Origin: Rhodoblastus sp.
GTDB lineage: Bacteria > Pseudomonadota > Alphaproteobacteria > Rhizobiales > Beijerinckiaceae
NCBI RefSeq assembly: GCF_019449565.1
Contig: NZ_JAGRPM010000063.1
Span: 1-64,000, forward strand
DNA length: 64,000 nucleotides
Direction of reading: 5' to 3'
Shown: piece by piece, positions 26,118 through 34,901 of the stretch
Layout: every line of letters begins with the position of its first letter
How positions within the stretch are numbered: the stretch's first letter is position 1
Made by a program: the position numbers and the translations under genes
Notes under the pieces: generated by a model
Database searches by the model: none
Told to the model about the DNA's origin: nothing
The model's input: the letters and a program-made list of their open reading frames with translations, nothing else

Positions 26118-26999
26118 TCAGATCTCGAAGGTGAACGAGTCATAGGCAAGCTGGCCGAGGATCTGGTCCATGTCGCGATAGGGCTCGCTTTTCCGCGAAA
26201 CGCCGACGACCTTCGCCGGCACGCCCGCGACGGTGGAATAGGCCGGGACGGGACGCAGCACCACCGACCCGGCGGCGATGCGCGAAAATTCCCCCAGTTC
26301 GATATTGCCGAGAACTTTCGCTCCGGCGCCAATCATCGCCCCGCGCCGCACCTTGGGATGGCGGTCGCCCGAGTCCTTGCCGGTTCCGCCCAGCGTCACA
26401 TTCTGCAGGATCGAGACGTCGTCGTCGATGACCGCCGTCGCGCCGACCACGAAGCCGGTGGCGTGATCGAGAAAGACGCCCTTGCCAATGCGCGCGGCGG
26501 GATGGATATCGGTTTGGAAGACGTCCGACGAACGACTCTGGAGGTAAAGCGCGAAATCGGTCTGCCCGTGGTCCCAGAGCCAATGGGCCAGGCGATGGGT
26601 CTGGATCGCGTGATATCCCTTGAAATAGAGGAAGGGCTCGATGAAGCGGTCGCAGGCGGGATCGCGGTCGATTACGGCGTTGATGTCCGCGCGGAAGGCG
26701 AGGGCGATGTCGGGGTCGTCGCGCAGGGCGCGGCCGAAGGCGGCGATGATCTGGGCGCCCGCGACCAGATCGCTGGCGAGACGGCTCGCGACCCGGTGAA
26801 TCACGGCGTCTTCGAAACTGGCGCGGTCGACAATGGCGCGGCGCAGCAGCGCGGACAAAGTGGGTTCGCGCTCATAGGCGTCCTCGGCCTCCTCGCGGAG
26901 CTTGCTCCACAGCAGGTCGTCATGCGCCGGCCCCCGCGAATCCAGCAGCGGCCGCCTGACGCTTTCAACGAGAATGAGATGACGCGGCGCGGTGGACAT
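26118..26999 (-). CDS. cysE: Serine O-acetyltransferase (CysE)
   Basis: 293 residues. The alpha-helical N-terminal domain of CysE (LLWSKLREEAEDAYEREP) precedes a left-handed beta-helix with hexapeptide repeats. The active-site region is present: FQTDIHPAARIGKGVFLDHATG, with the catalytic histidine in LDHATG, and NVTLGGTGKDSGDRHPKV. It makes O-acetylserine from serine and acetyl-CoA, the acceptor for sulfide in cysteine synthesis. It lies downstream of a small unknown gene and is probably co-transcribed with it. A second, different serine acetyltransferase follows cysK about 5 kb away. Confidence 0.93.
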   Translation of the reverse strand: MSTAPRHLILVESVRRPLLDSRGPAHDDLLWSKLREEAEDAYEREPTLSALLRRAIVDRASFEDAVIHRVASRLASDLVAGAQIIAAFGRALRDDPDIALAFRADINAVIDRDPACDRFIEPFLYFKGYHAIQTHRLAHWLWDHGQTDFALYLQSRSSDVFQTDIHPAARIGKGVFLDHATGFVVGATAVIDDDVSILQNVTLGGTGKDSGDRHPKVRRGAMIGAGAKVLGNIELGEFSRIAAGSVVLRPVPAYSTVAGVPAKVVGVSRKSEPYRDMDQILGQLAYDSFTFEI

Positions 27000-27008
27000 C
27001 GCGTGTGC

Positions 27009-27377
27009 TCAATGTGCAGAGAGGGCGCGGTCTCTTGACGCAATGACGGCTCCGCCTCTTGACGCAATGACGGCTCCGCCTCTTGGCGCAACGACGGCTC
27101 CGCCTCCTGGCCCAGCGAGGGCGCGACCGCTGGCGGCGCCGCCGAAGGCCGTCAGCTCGTCGATGGACAGCCGCCCGAGCGTTCCGCGCGCCTTGAACAG
27201 CCGGCGCGCGGCGCGTTCGGCATATTCGGGCTCGGCGAAAAGTACGCCTTCGAGCGGCAGAAAGGTCTGGTTCGAAGCGAAGAAGCGGAAGGCCTGATCG
27301 GCATGGTCGCGCGCGACGATGCCAGCGGTGCGTCCGGCGATCTGAATGACATAGGCATGGGTCATGCGATTGATCAT
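27009..27377 (-). CDS. Small hypothetical protein with repeat-derived C-terminal tail
   Basis: About 122 residues from the ATG at 27377 (a second ATG at 27365 is possible). The first 70 residues form a compact mixed domain (HAYVIQIAGRTAGIVARDH and FFASNQTFLPLEGVLF) that I do not recognise. The tail is a run of GGAVIASR-like octapeptides encoded by 24-bp tandem repeats, so the natural C-terminus may have been extended by repeat expansion. It lies between the cysteine desulfurase and cysE on the same strand, and its promoter region carries the element shared with cysK and the ABC operon. A role in sulfur metabolism or with the encapsulin is inference. Confidence 0.6.
   Translation of the reverse strand: MINRMTHAYVIQIAGRTAGIVARDHADQAFRFFASNQTFLPLEGVLFAEPEYAERAARRLFKARGTLGRLSIDELTAFGGAASGRALAGPGGGAVVAPRGGAVIASRGGAVIASRDRALSAH
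27032..27115. repeat. 24-bp tandem repeat
   Basis: Three full units (27032-27055, 27056-27079, 27080-27103) and a half unit follow one another without spacers. The first two are identical and the third has two changes. They lie within the 3' end of the small gene upstream of cysE and keep its frame (8 codons per unit). Contiguity rules out CRISPR. Confidence 0.9.
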
Positions 27378-27424
27378 GCGCCTCAATTGGCGCCGCTCCC
27401 TGGCGATTAGCTCCGACAGGAAAC

Positions 27425-27460
27425 AAAATACATAGTCTATAATAATAGTCAATTATTATC
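27425..27460 (-). promoter_or_regulatory. Candidate promoter/operator before the small gene and cysE
   Basis: On the minus strand TTGACT is followed after 16 nt by TATTTT, and the spacer contains TTATAGACTATG. GACTAT occurs twice, 13 nt apart. The element lies about 50 bp before the small gene and resembles AATAGACTATATAAA before the ABC operon. The regulator is unknown. Confidence 0.5.
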
Positions 27461-27510
27461 CGAGGCAAACCCGCGCGTTTCAGCGTGGGAGATTTTTGCC
27501 CTTTGTGCGC

Positions 27511-29496
27511 CTAGTTGCGGCCCTGCAGCTTGAACAGCACGTCTACCAGCGCGTCGACATCCTCGCAGGTGTTGTAGAAGGCGAGCGAGGGGCGAACCGT
27601 CGCTTCGAGCCCGAAGCGGCGCAGGATCGGCTGGGCGCAATGATGGCCGGAGCGCACCGCGATGCCTTCGGCGTCGAGCGCCTTGCCGATTTCCACTGTC
27701 TCCTTGCCCTCGATGACGAAGGACAGCACGCTTGCCTTTTCGCGCGCCGTGCCGATCAGCTTCAGGCGCGGAACGGCGAGCATTTTTGCGGTCGCATATT
27801 CCAGCAGGCCGTGTTCATAGGCCGCGATATTGGCCATGCCGAGCGATTCGACATAGTCAATCGCGGCGCCAAGGCCCACGGCGTCGGCGATATTGCCGGT
27901 GCCGGCTTCGAAACGCTCCGGCGGCCCCTGGAACACGGTTTTCTCAAAAGTCACGTCGGCGATCATGTTGCCGCCGCCCTGCCACGGCGGGGTCTGCGCC
28001 AGCACCGAATCGCGGCCGTAAACAGCGCCAATGCCGGTCGGGCCGAACACCTTATGGCCTGAGAAGACGTAAAAATCGCAGCCGATCGCCTGCACGTCGA
28101 TGGGCATGTGCGAGACGGCCTGCGCGCCGTCGACCAGCACGCAAATGCCGTGCTGATGGGCCAACGCCGTCATTTCCGTGACGGGCGTCACCGTGCCGAG
28201 CGCATTGGAGACCTGCGTCACCGCGACGATCTTCGTCTTCGGGCCGAGCAGCTTTTCATAGGCTTCGAGAATGATCTGGCCGCTATCGTCGACCGGGGCG
28301 ACGCGCAATTTCGCGCCGGTCTGGGCGCAGAGCTGCTGCCAGGGCACGATATTGGCGTGATGCTCCAGATGGCTGACGAGGATTTCGTCGCCTTCCTTCA
28401 CATTGGCGCGGCCCCAGGACTGGGCGACGAAATTGATGCCCTCGGTCGCGCCGCGCACGAAAATAATATCGCGGACGGACGGCGCGTTGAGGAAGCGGCG
28501 GGTTTTTTCGCGCGCGGCTTCATAGGCGTCGGTCGCGCGAGCCGCCAAGGCATGGGCCGCGCGATGGATGTTGGAGTTCTCGTGCTTGTAGAAATCCGAG
28601 ATCCGCTCGATCACCGCCAGCGGCTTCTGCGTCGTTGCGGCATTGTCGAGCCAGATCAGCTTTTTGCCTCCGTTGACGCGCTCCTGCAGGATCGGGAAGT
28701 CGCGCTTGATCGCTTCCGGATCGAGCGGAAAGCCGGCGGCGCCGCGGGCGGGAGCGGCGAGGGGGCGCAGGTCCAGTTCGAGGAAATTATAGCTGGCCGC
28801 CGGCGCCTTTTGCGCGGCGGGCGCCGATGCCGGAGCGCCAGCCGGGGCTTCGGCAGTCGCGCCCGATTGCGGCGCGAGGACGGCGTGCGGCGCAATGGGA
28901 ATTGCTGGCGGCGCCTGGGGAATGGCGGGCGCGGCGACGGGTTGCGCCGAGGGCGCGAGCAAGGTCGCCTCGCTCAGGAAATAAGACGTTTCCGCGCCGG
29001 CGCCGGCGCTCGCAGCGGAATCATAGGGATTGGCGCGATGGGCGGCGGGAACGAGCTGTGCCGTCTCGCCGAGCGCGAATGGCGGGTCGACCGGAGCGGC
29101 CGATCCGGCCGAGGCGCCCGGAAGCGGCGGGCTGAATCCCGGCGGCAGGCTGGAGGGGCTCGGCGCCTGCGGCGCGACGAGATTGGGCGTCGGCACGATC
29201 GAGGGAATGGTCGTGGGCGGCAGGTCCGGCGGCCCGACCATCGGATTGGCGGGCGTGTGGGGCGCGACGGAAGTGACGACATTTGGCGCGGGCGCAAATG
29301 CCGGGTTCGGCGGCGCGATCGGAATGCCCGGGTCGGCGGTCGGCGTCAGGCTCTGATTCGGCGCGAGATGGAAGAACACGTTGGCCATTCGCGCGATGAT
29401 CGAAGGGTCGGGAAACCCCGGCGCCACGCCGGGCGCGACAGGGCCGTCCTGAATTGGGCTCGTGGAAGCTTCTGACGCGGTGAGGCCAAGCGGCAT
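27511..29496 (-). CDS. Encapsulin cargo cysteine desulfurase with long disordered N-terminus
   Basis: 661 residues, about 250 longer than a normal SufS. Residues 256-661 are a class V PLP cysteine desulfurase of the SufS/CsdA type: LIWLDNAATTQKP, the PLP lysine Lys482 in FSGHKVFGPTG, and the persulfide cysteine Cys620 in RSGHHCAQPILRRFG. It converts cysteine to alanine and an enzyme-bound persulfide. Residues 1-255 are Pro/Ala-rich and surely disordered, with short conserved-looking islands such as IARMANVFFHLAPN (34-47), FALGETAQLVPAA and SYFLSEATLLAP. This matches the cargo-loading region of family 2A encapsulin cysteine desulfurases. The shell gene lies 92 bp upstream on the same strand, which makes the assignment firm. 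Confidence 0.93.
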   Translation of the reverse strand: MPLGLTASEASTSPIQDGPVAPGVAPGFPDPSIIARMANVFFHLAPNQSLTPTADPGIPIAPPNPAFAPAPNVVTSVAPHTPANPMVGPPDLPPTTIPSIVPTPNLVAPQAPSPSSLPPGFSPPLPGASAGSAAPVDPPFALGETAQLVPAAHRANPYDSAASAGAGAETSYFLSEATLLAPSAQPVAAPAIPQAPPAIPIAPHAVLAPQSGATAEAPAGAPASAPAAQKAPAASYNFLELDLRPLAAPARGAAGFPLDPEAIKRDFPILQERVNGGKKLIWLDNAATTQKPLAVIERISDFYKHENSNIHRAAHALAARATDAYEAAREKTRRFLNAPSVRDIIFVRGATEGINFVAQSWGRANVKEGDEILVSHLEHHANIVPWQQLCAQTGAKLRVAPVDDSGQIILEAYEKLLGPKTKIVAVTQVSNALGTVTPVTEMTALAHQHGICVLVDGAQAVSHMPIDVQAIGCDFYVFSGHKVFGPTGIGAVYGRDSVLAQTPPWQGGGNMIADVTFEKTVFQGPPERFEAGTGNIADAVGLGAAIDYVESLGMANIAAYEHGLLEYATAKMLAVPRLKLIGTAREKASVLSFVIEGKETVEIGKALDAEGIAVRSGHHCAQPILRRFGLEATVRPSLAFYNTCEDVDALVDVLFKLQGRN

Positions 29497-29588
29497 TTCG
29501 TCGGTCCTGCGAATGGTTCGGGGCGGCTATGTAGCCGCAGGCAAAAAAGGCGGCCGGCGGCGCGGGGTAAGCGCCGCCGGCCCGTCCG

Positions 29589-30536
29589 TCACGCATAGGT
29601 GAAGGGATATTGGTGATATTTGCCGATCTCGACGTCTTCGAGCACCGCGAGCGCGTCCTCGGTCAGGACCGCCGTCGAGCAATAGAGCGAGATCAGGTAG
29701 GAGGCGATGGCCTTGCGATTGATGCCCATGAAACGCACCGACAGGCTTGGCGCGATTTCGCCAGGAATGCCCGGCTGGAATAGGCCGATCACCCCTTGGC
29801 GCTTCTCGCCCGTGCGCAGCAGCAGGATCTTGGTCTTGCCGTTCTCGTCGATCGGCAGCTTGTCCGAGGGGACGAGCGGAACGCCGCGCCAGGTGATGAA
29901 GGGCGAACCGAACAGGGTGACGGTTGGCGGCGGCACGCCGCGGCGGGTGCATTCGCGGCCGAAAGCGGCGATGGCGCGCGGATGAGCCAGGAAAAACGCC
30001 GGCTCCTTCCAAACCTTGACCAGCAGGTCGTCGAGGTCGTCGGGCGTCGGCGCGCCCGAGCGCGTGCTGATGATCTGGGACGGCGCCGCATTGGCGATCA
30101 GGCCATAATCGCCATTGTTGAGGATTTCATATTCCTGCTTCTCCTTCACCTTCTCGATCAACAGGCGCAGCTGTTCCTGAATCTGATCATAGGGATGGCT
30201 GTAGAGATCGGAGACGCGGGTCTGGACGTCGAGAACCGTGGTGACGGCGTTCAGCGAATATTCGCGCGGCGCGTCCTCGTAATCGACGAAGGTTTCGGGC
30301 AGGTCGGCGTCGCGGTCGCGCGCCGGGCTGCACTGGACGTCGGCGTCCGTCAGCGCCTCGCCTTCCTTGACGCGGTTCAGGCGGTAGATGCCGGCCTCGA
30401 CCGGGGTCCAGGGCAGAAAGGACACCAGCCAGCGCGGCGTGATGCCGGACCATTGCGCCCGCGTCTTGGTGGCGTTGGCGAGCTGCCTTGCGGCCGATTC
30501 GCTCAGTGTTCTACGAATTTCGGTATCGTCGGCCAT
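29589..30536 (-). CDS. Family 2A encapsulin shell protein (SrpI-like)
   Basis: 315 residues. I recognise this as the family 2A encapsulin shell, an HK97-fold protein that assembles into a closed nanocompartment; the Synechococcus homologue is SrpI. Recognisable blocks are TRAQWSGITPRWLVSFLPW near the N-terminus, YSHPYDQIQEQLRLLIEKVKEKQEYEI, and FFLAHPRAIAAFGREC. The length matches the family and there is no inserted cyclic-nucleotide-binding domain, which separates it from family 2B. It is the first gene of the leftward set, followed by its cysteine desulfurase cargo. GAGGG precedes the ATG. Family 2A shells with this cargo are tied to sulfur storage or starvation responses. Confidence 0.93.
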   Translation of the reverse strand: MADDTEIRRTLSESAARQLANATKTRAQWSGITPRWLVSFLPWTPVEAGIYRLNRVKEGEALTDADVQCSPARDRDADLPETFVDYEDAPREYSLNAVTTVLDVQTRVSDLYSHPYDQIQEQLRLLIEKVKEKQEYEILNNGDYGLIANAAPSQIISTRSGAPTPDDLDDLLVKVWKEPAFFLAHPRAIAAFGRECTRRGVPPPTVTLFGSPFITWRGVPLVPSDKLPIDENGKTKILLLRTGEKRQGVIGLFQPGIPGEIAPSLSVRFMGINRKAIASYLISLYCSTAVLTEDALAVLEDVEIGKYHQYPFTYA

Positions 30537-30576
30537 ATGACCCTCGTTGCATGCTCTAAGAATAGATAGGCGTAAA

Positions 30577-30605
30577 ATAATCTTCTTTTTAAGAAGAAAA
30601 TTATT
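30577..30605. promoter_or_regulatory. Inverted repeat upstream of the encapsulin gene
   Basis: AATAATCTTCTT pairs with AAGAAGAAAATTATT around a 4-nt centre, with a small mismatch, about 40-70 bp before the shell start codon. It may be an operator or part of the 5' leader. Confidence 0.45.
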
Positions 30606-30800
30606 CTATACTTTGTATGTATCTTATGATTGCTTGAGTAATGCCAATTTTTAGCTGCGGCAAGAGGCAAATCGACGCGGCGACGAAATTCGATAGTATG
30701 TAAAATATAGAAAAACCATGGAAAATATTCATTGCCAAACCCGCGCGCGGAAATCGACGCGGTGAAGGAAGACCGCGTCGTGGCGACCGGACGCGTGAGA

Positions 30801-30852
30801 TTTCCGGTTGCCTTTCCAATTAAATATACTAATTTTATAGACACAATATATC
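30801..30852 (+). promoter_or_regulatory. Candidate promoter and shared element before cysK
   Basis: TTTCCG (30801) and TATACT (30825) are 18 nt apart. Immediately after lies TTTTATAGACACAATATATC (30833-30852), similar to the ATAGAC elements at 18.65 kb and 27.43 kb. TCGCTC and GAGCGA can then form a small leader hairpin before the GGAGG ribosome site. Confidence 0.4.
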
Positions 30853-30883
30853 GCTCGGCTCCACGGGAGCGACGGAGGCAATC

Positions 30884-31857
30884 ATGGCGCATTGGTTTGA
30901 AGACAATTCCCAATCCATCGGACATACCCCTCTGATTCGGCTGGATCGCGTGGTCGACCACGCCCCGGCGACCGTCCTGGCCAAGATCGAGGGCCGCAAC
31001 CCGGCCTATTCGGTAAAGGACCGCATCGGTACGGCATTGATCCAGGACGCCGAAAAGAAGGGCCTGCTCGGCCACGGCAAGGAAATCGTCGAACCGACCA
31101 GCGGCAATACCGGCATTGCTCTGGCTTACGTCGCCGCCGCGCGCGGCATACCGCTCACGCTGACCATGCCGGAAACGATGAGCCTGGAGCGCCGCAAACT
31201 CCTGATCGCCTATGGCGCCAAGCTGATCCTGACGGAAGGCGCCAAGGGCATGTCCGGCGCCGTCGCCGAGGCCGAGCGCATCGCCGCCTCCGACCCCTCG
31301 CGCTATGTTCTGCTGCAACAGTTCAAGAACCCGGCCAACCCGGCGATCCACGAGACGACGACCGGCCCGGAAATCTGGGACGACACCGATGGCGCGGTCG
31401 ATTTCTTCATCTCGGGCGTCGGCACCGGCGGCACCATCACCGGCGTGTCGCGCTTCATCAAGCTGACCAAGGGCAAGCAGATCCAGTCAGTCGCGGTAGA
31501 ACCAGAGGCGAGCCCGATCCTGACGCAAAAGCTCGCCGGCCAGCCGATCCAGCCCGGCCCGCACAAGATTCAGGGCATTGGCGCCGGCTTCATTCCGGAC
31601 GTGCTCGATCTCTCGCTGATCGATTCGGTCGAGCGCGTCAGCAATGAGGAAGCCATCCATTACGCGCGCCGCCTTGCGCGGGAAGAAGGCATTCTCTCCG
31701 GCATTTCCAGCGGCGCCGCCGTGGCTGCGGCCGCTCGGCTGGCGAAGAAGCCCGAGAACGCCCACAAGACGATCGTGGTGATCCTGCCGGATTCCGGCGA
31801 ACGCTATCTCAGCTCCATCCTGTTCGAAGGCGTCTTCGACGCCAAGGGACTCGCCGC

Positions 31858-31861
<4 letters not shown>
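30884..31861 (+). CDS. cysK: Cysteine synthase A (O-acetylserine sulfhydrylase)
   Basis: 325 residues, full length. PLP lysine in [11 protein letters not shown], substrate loop [13 protein letters not shown], the phosphate-binding [14 protein letters not shown], and [12 protein letters not shown] near the C-terminus. It condenses O-acetylserine with sulfide to cysteine in the cytoplasm. A strong GGAGG ribosome site precedes the ATG. The downstream serine acetyltransferase overlaps its stop, and its C-terminal Ile residue (the CysK-binding tail) suggests a cysteine synthase complex. Confidence 0.95.
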
Positions 31862-32799
<938 letters not shown>

Positions 32800-32813
32800 G
32801 GCTTCTTGGCAAT

Positions 32814-32849
32814 AAAAAAACCCTCCCGAAAAATTCCGGGAGGGTTTTT
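32814..32849. terminator. Bidirectional rho-independent terminator
   Basis: CCCTCCCG (32821-32828) pairs with CGGGAGGG (32837-32844). A T5 run follows and an A7 run precedes, so it can end both the rightward cysK transcript and leftward transcripts. It is the clearest terminator in the window. Confidence 0.9.
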
Positions 32850-32896
32850 CATTTGGCGTCCATCGCCCCGGCAGGCGCCGGGCGATATCGCAGAGC

Positions 32897-33697
32897 TTAG
32901 TGGTCGCCGCCGTCGATCTTCGCGCCGATCAGGGCGATCGCCTGCTGGTAGACGCTCGCAGCGTTCCAGGCCTGGATGGCGGCGAAATTGGTCTGGCCCG
33001 GCTGATAGCCCGCGCCCGCGACCCAGCCATGGGCCTTGAGGTAATTCGCGGTCGACATCAGGGCGCCGCTGGAGGTGTCGAGATTGCCGACGCCATATTC
33101 CAGCACGGTCTTGGGCATGAACTGGGTTTGGCCGACTTCGCCATGCATCGAGCCGCGCGTTCCGGCCGAGAATGTGCCGCGGTCCACCAGCTTCAGCGCC
33201 GCATAGATCTGATCCTTGAAGAATTCCGGCCGGCGGCAGTCATAGGCGAGGGTGGCGACGGCGGAGAGCATGTTCTGTTGGCCTGAAATCGCGCCAAAGC
33301 CCGTCTCCATGCCCCAAATCGCGAGCAGCGGTCCTGGCGGGACGCCGTAACGCTGTTGAATCTGCGCGAAGAGCGCCGCATTGGATTCCTTCAGCTTGCG
33401 GCCGCGCGACACGATGATCGAGCCGCCGCGCTTGGCCAGAAACTGATCGAGCGACAGGTGGAAGCTCTTCATGCCGCGATCGGCGTTGATCGTCGGCTGG
33501 TTATAGGTGGTGGACATCAGGGCGGCGATGCCGGTCGGGCCGATCCCCTGCGCCTTGGCTTCCTGCGCGAAGGCCTGCTTCCAGGCGTCGAAACCCGCCG
33601 ACGTGTTTCCGCATTGGGCGGCTGCGGCGGCGCCCGCGGTCAAGGCTAAGCCGGCGACGGCGGCTGCGAATATTCCGAACTTCCTGGCCTTCATCAT
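32897..33697 (-). CDS. Lytic murein transglycosylase (MltB-type, SLT_2 domain)
   Basis: 266 residues from the ATG at 33697, with AGGGA 5 nt upstream; a longer in-frame start at 33757 is less likely. A signal peptide (FGIFAAAVAGLALTAGAAAAA) is followed by an MltB-like domain: FDAWKQAFAQEAKAQG, the catalytic glutamate in LAIWGMETGFGAISG, and GSMHGEVGQTQFMP. It cleaves peptidoglycan glycan strands in the periplasm to form anhydromuropeptides. It stands alone, converging on the sulfur operon at the terminator. Confidence 0.9.
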   Translation of the reverse strand: MMKARKFGIFAAAVAGLALTAGAAAAAQCGNTSAGFDAWKQAFAQEAKAQGIGPTGIAALMSTTYNQPTINADRGMKSFHLSLDQFLAKRGGSIIVSRGRKLKESNAALFAQIQQRYGVPPGPLLAIWGMETGFGAISGQQNMLSAVATLAYDCRRPEFFKDQIYAALKLVDRGTFSAGTRGSMHGEVGQTQFMPKTVLEYGVGNLDTSSGALMSTANYLKAHGWVAGAGYQPGQTNFAAIQAWNAASVYQQAIALIGAKIDGGDH

Positions 33698-33880
33698 GCA
33701 GGTTCCCTGGCTTGCGATCATTCTTGCAATCGCTTTGGCAATCGCACTTACAATCATTTTTGCGCGGCGCGACGTCAGCGGACAACGCTTGCAGAACCGT
33801 TTCGCGCCTGCGAATTGCCGCGCATATTGGCAAAATGTCGCCCGGGCGCCTAGCGCTAATACCCGGTCTTGAGCGCGCCG

Positions 33881-34642
33881 TCACGGGGCTTTGAAACTTT
33901 CCGCCACGGTGATGAGGTTGATCGGCAACACGCGAATGAAGCCGCCGCGCGGGCTGTCGATTTCGGCGATCAGCAGGAAGGAGATCGAAATCGTCGCTGG
34001 GACGACCAGCAGGAGAAAGGCGTTGAAGCGCTGGCCGCCAAAGCCGAGCAGGCCGCTGCAGGCGGAGGCGATGATCGCCATCAATCCCCAGGCGGCGACG
34101 GGAATGCGGTTGCGCCAGGCGGCGAGGACATAGCCCTGCGCGTTGATGGCGTCATTCGCGCCGGCGACCGCCAATGCGACGATCGGCGTGGGTTGCGCCG
34201 CCGCGGCGTCGCGGACGATGGACCAGATGTCAGCCTGGAGCTTGGCAGTTTCCTGCTCGATCCGGGCGAGCGCGGCCTGATCCTGGGTCTCGTAGAAAGC
34301 GATGCGGCGATCGAGATAGGGCTTCAGCTTGTCCTTCAGCGCGGTCGCGGCCGGCAGAGACAGCAGGTCGGCGCGGGCGAATTCCGTCGCGATCGCATTG
34401 GCTTCGGATTCCTCCAGGCTTTTCCTCATGTCGTAACGATTGACCGACATGGCGAAGCTGAAGCCGACGATGAGGCCCAGCAGGGTCAGCGACGCGCCCA
34501 GCACGGATTTGAATTCGTCCTGCTCCTCGCGCCGGAGCGGCCGCCAGATCTGCTGGCAATAATAGCCGCCAAGGGCGATGAGCCACAGGCCCGCGAGGGC
34601 CAACACGAAAAGGCCGAAGGGATTGTCGAGAAGCGGGGACAT
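33881..34642 (-). CDS. DUF4239 (bestrophin-like domain) membrane protein
   Basis: 253 residues with two hydrophobic segments near the N-terminus (LFVLALAGLWLIALGGYY and LGASLTLLGLIVGFSFAMS), a helical cytoplasmic-like middle and two more segments after residue 175. The order and the NRYDMRKSLEESEANAI block fit the DUF4239 family, called bestrophin-like. The function is not known. GGAG precedes the start. Confidence 0.75.
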   Translation of the reverse strand: MSPLLDNPFGLFVLALAGLWLIALGGYYCQQIWRPLRREEQDEFKSVLGASLTLLGLIVGFSFAMSVNRYDMRKSLEESEANAIATEFARADLLSLPAATALKDKLKPYLDRRIAFYETQDQAALARIEQETAKLQADIWSIVRDAAAAQPTPIVALAVAGANDAINAQGYVLAAWRNRIPVAAWGLMAIIASACSGLLGFGGQRFNAFLLLVVPATISISFLLIAEIDSPRGGFIRVLPINLITVAESFKAP

Positions 34643-34901
34643 CGTTTCTCCGGGGCGGGCGGTTCGTGCGGAACTTTGCGGCGGTCAAAAAGGGAATCGC
34701 CGTCAAGCATGATGGCGGCGGAGAAATGTTTCGGCAACAGCGCGACTCGCGCGGCCGCGCGACGTCTTGAAGCGACGGAAAGTCTTGCCCATGCTATGCT
34801 GTGCGTCCGGAATTCGCCGCGCGTCAAGACGGCGAAGCCGAGGGGACGGAGCGCGCGCCGCTTCGCGCAAAGGCGCGGAATGGCCGTGAGGAGGATCTGA
34901 A

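Larger units (their letters stand above)
30537..30883. promoter_or_regulatory. Divergent control region between encapsulin and cysK
   Basis: This 347-bp AT-rich region separates the leftward shell gene from rightward cysK. It contains an inverted repeat at 30577-30605 (AATAATCTTCTT against AAGAAG with AATTATT). Nearer cysK is a TTATAGACACAATATA element. Both operons are probably controlled here by sulfur status. No open frame of note was found inside. Confidence 0.6.

Noticed and set aside
27032..27115. Possible CRISPR array
   Set aside because: The 24-bp units are contiguous without spacers and keep a coding frame, so this is a simple tandem repeat.
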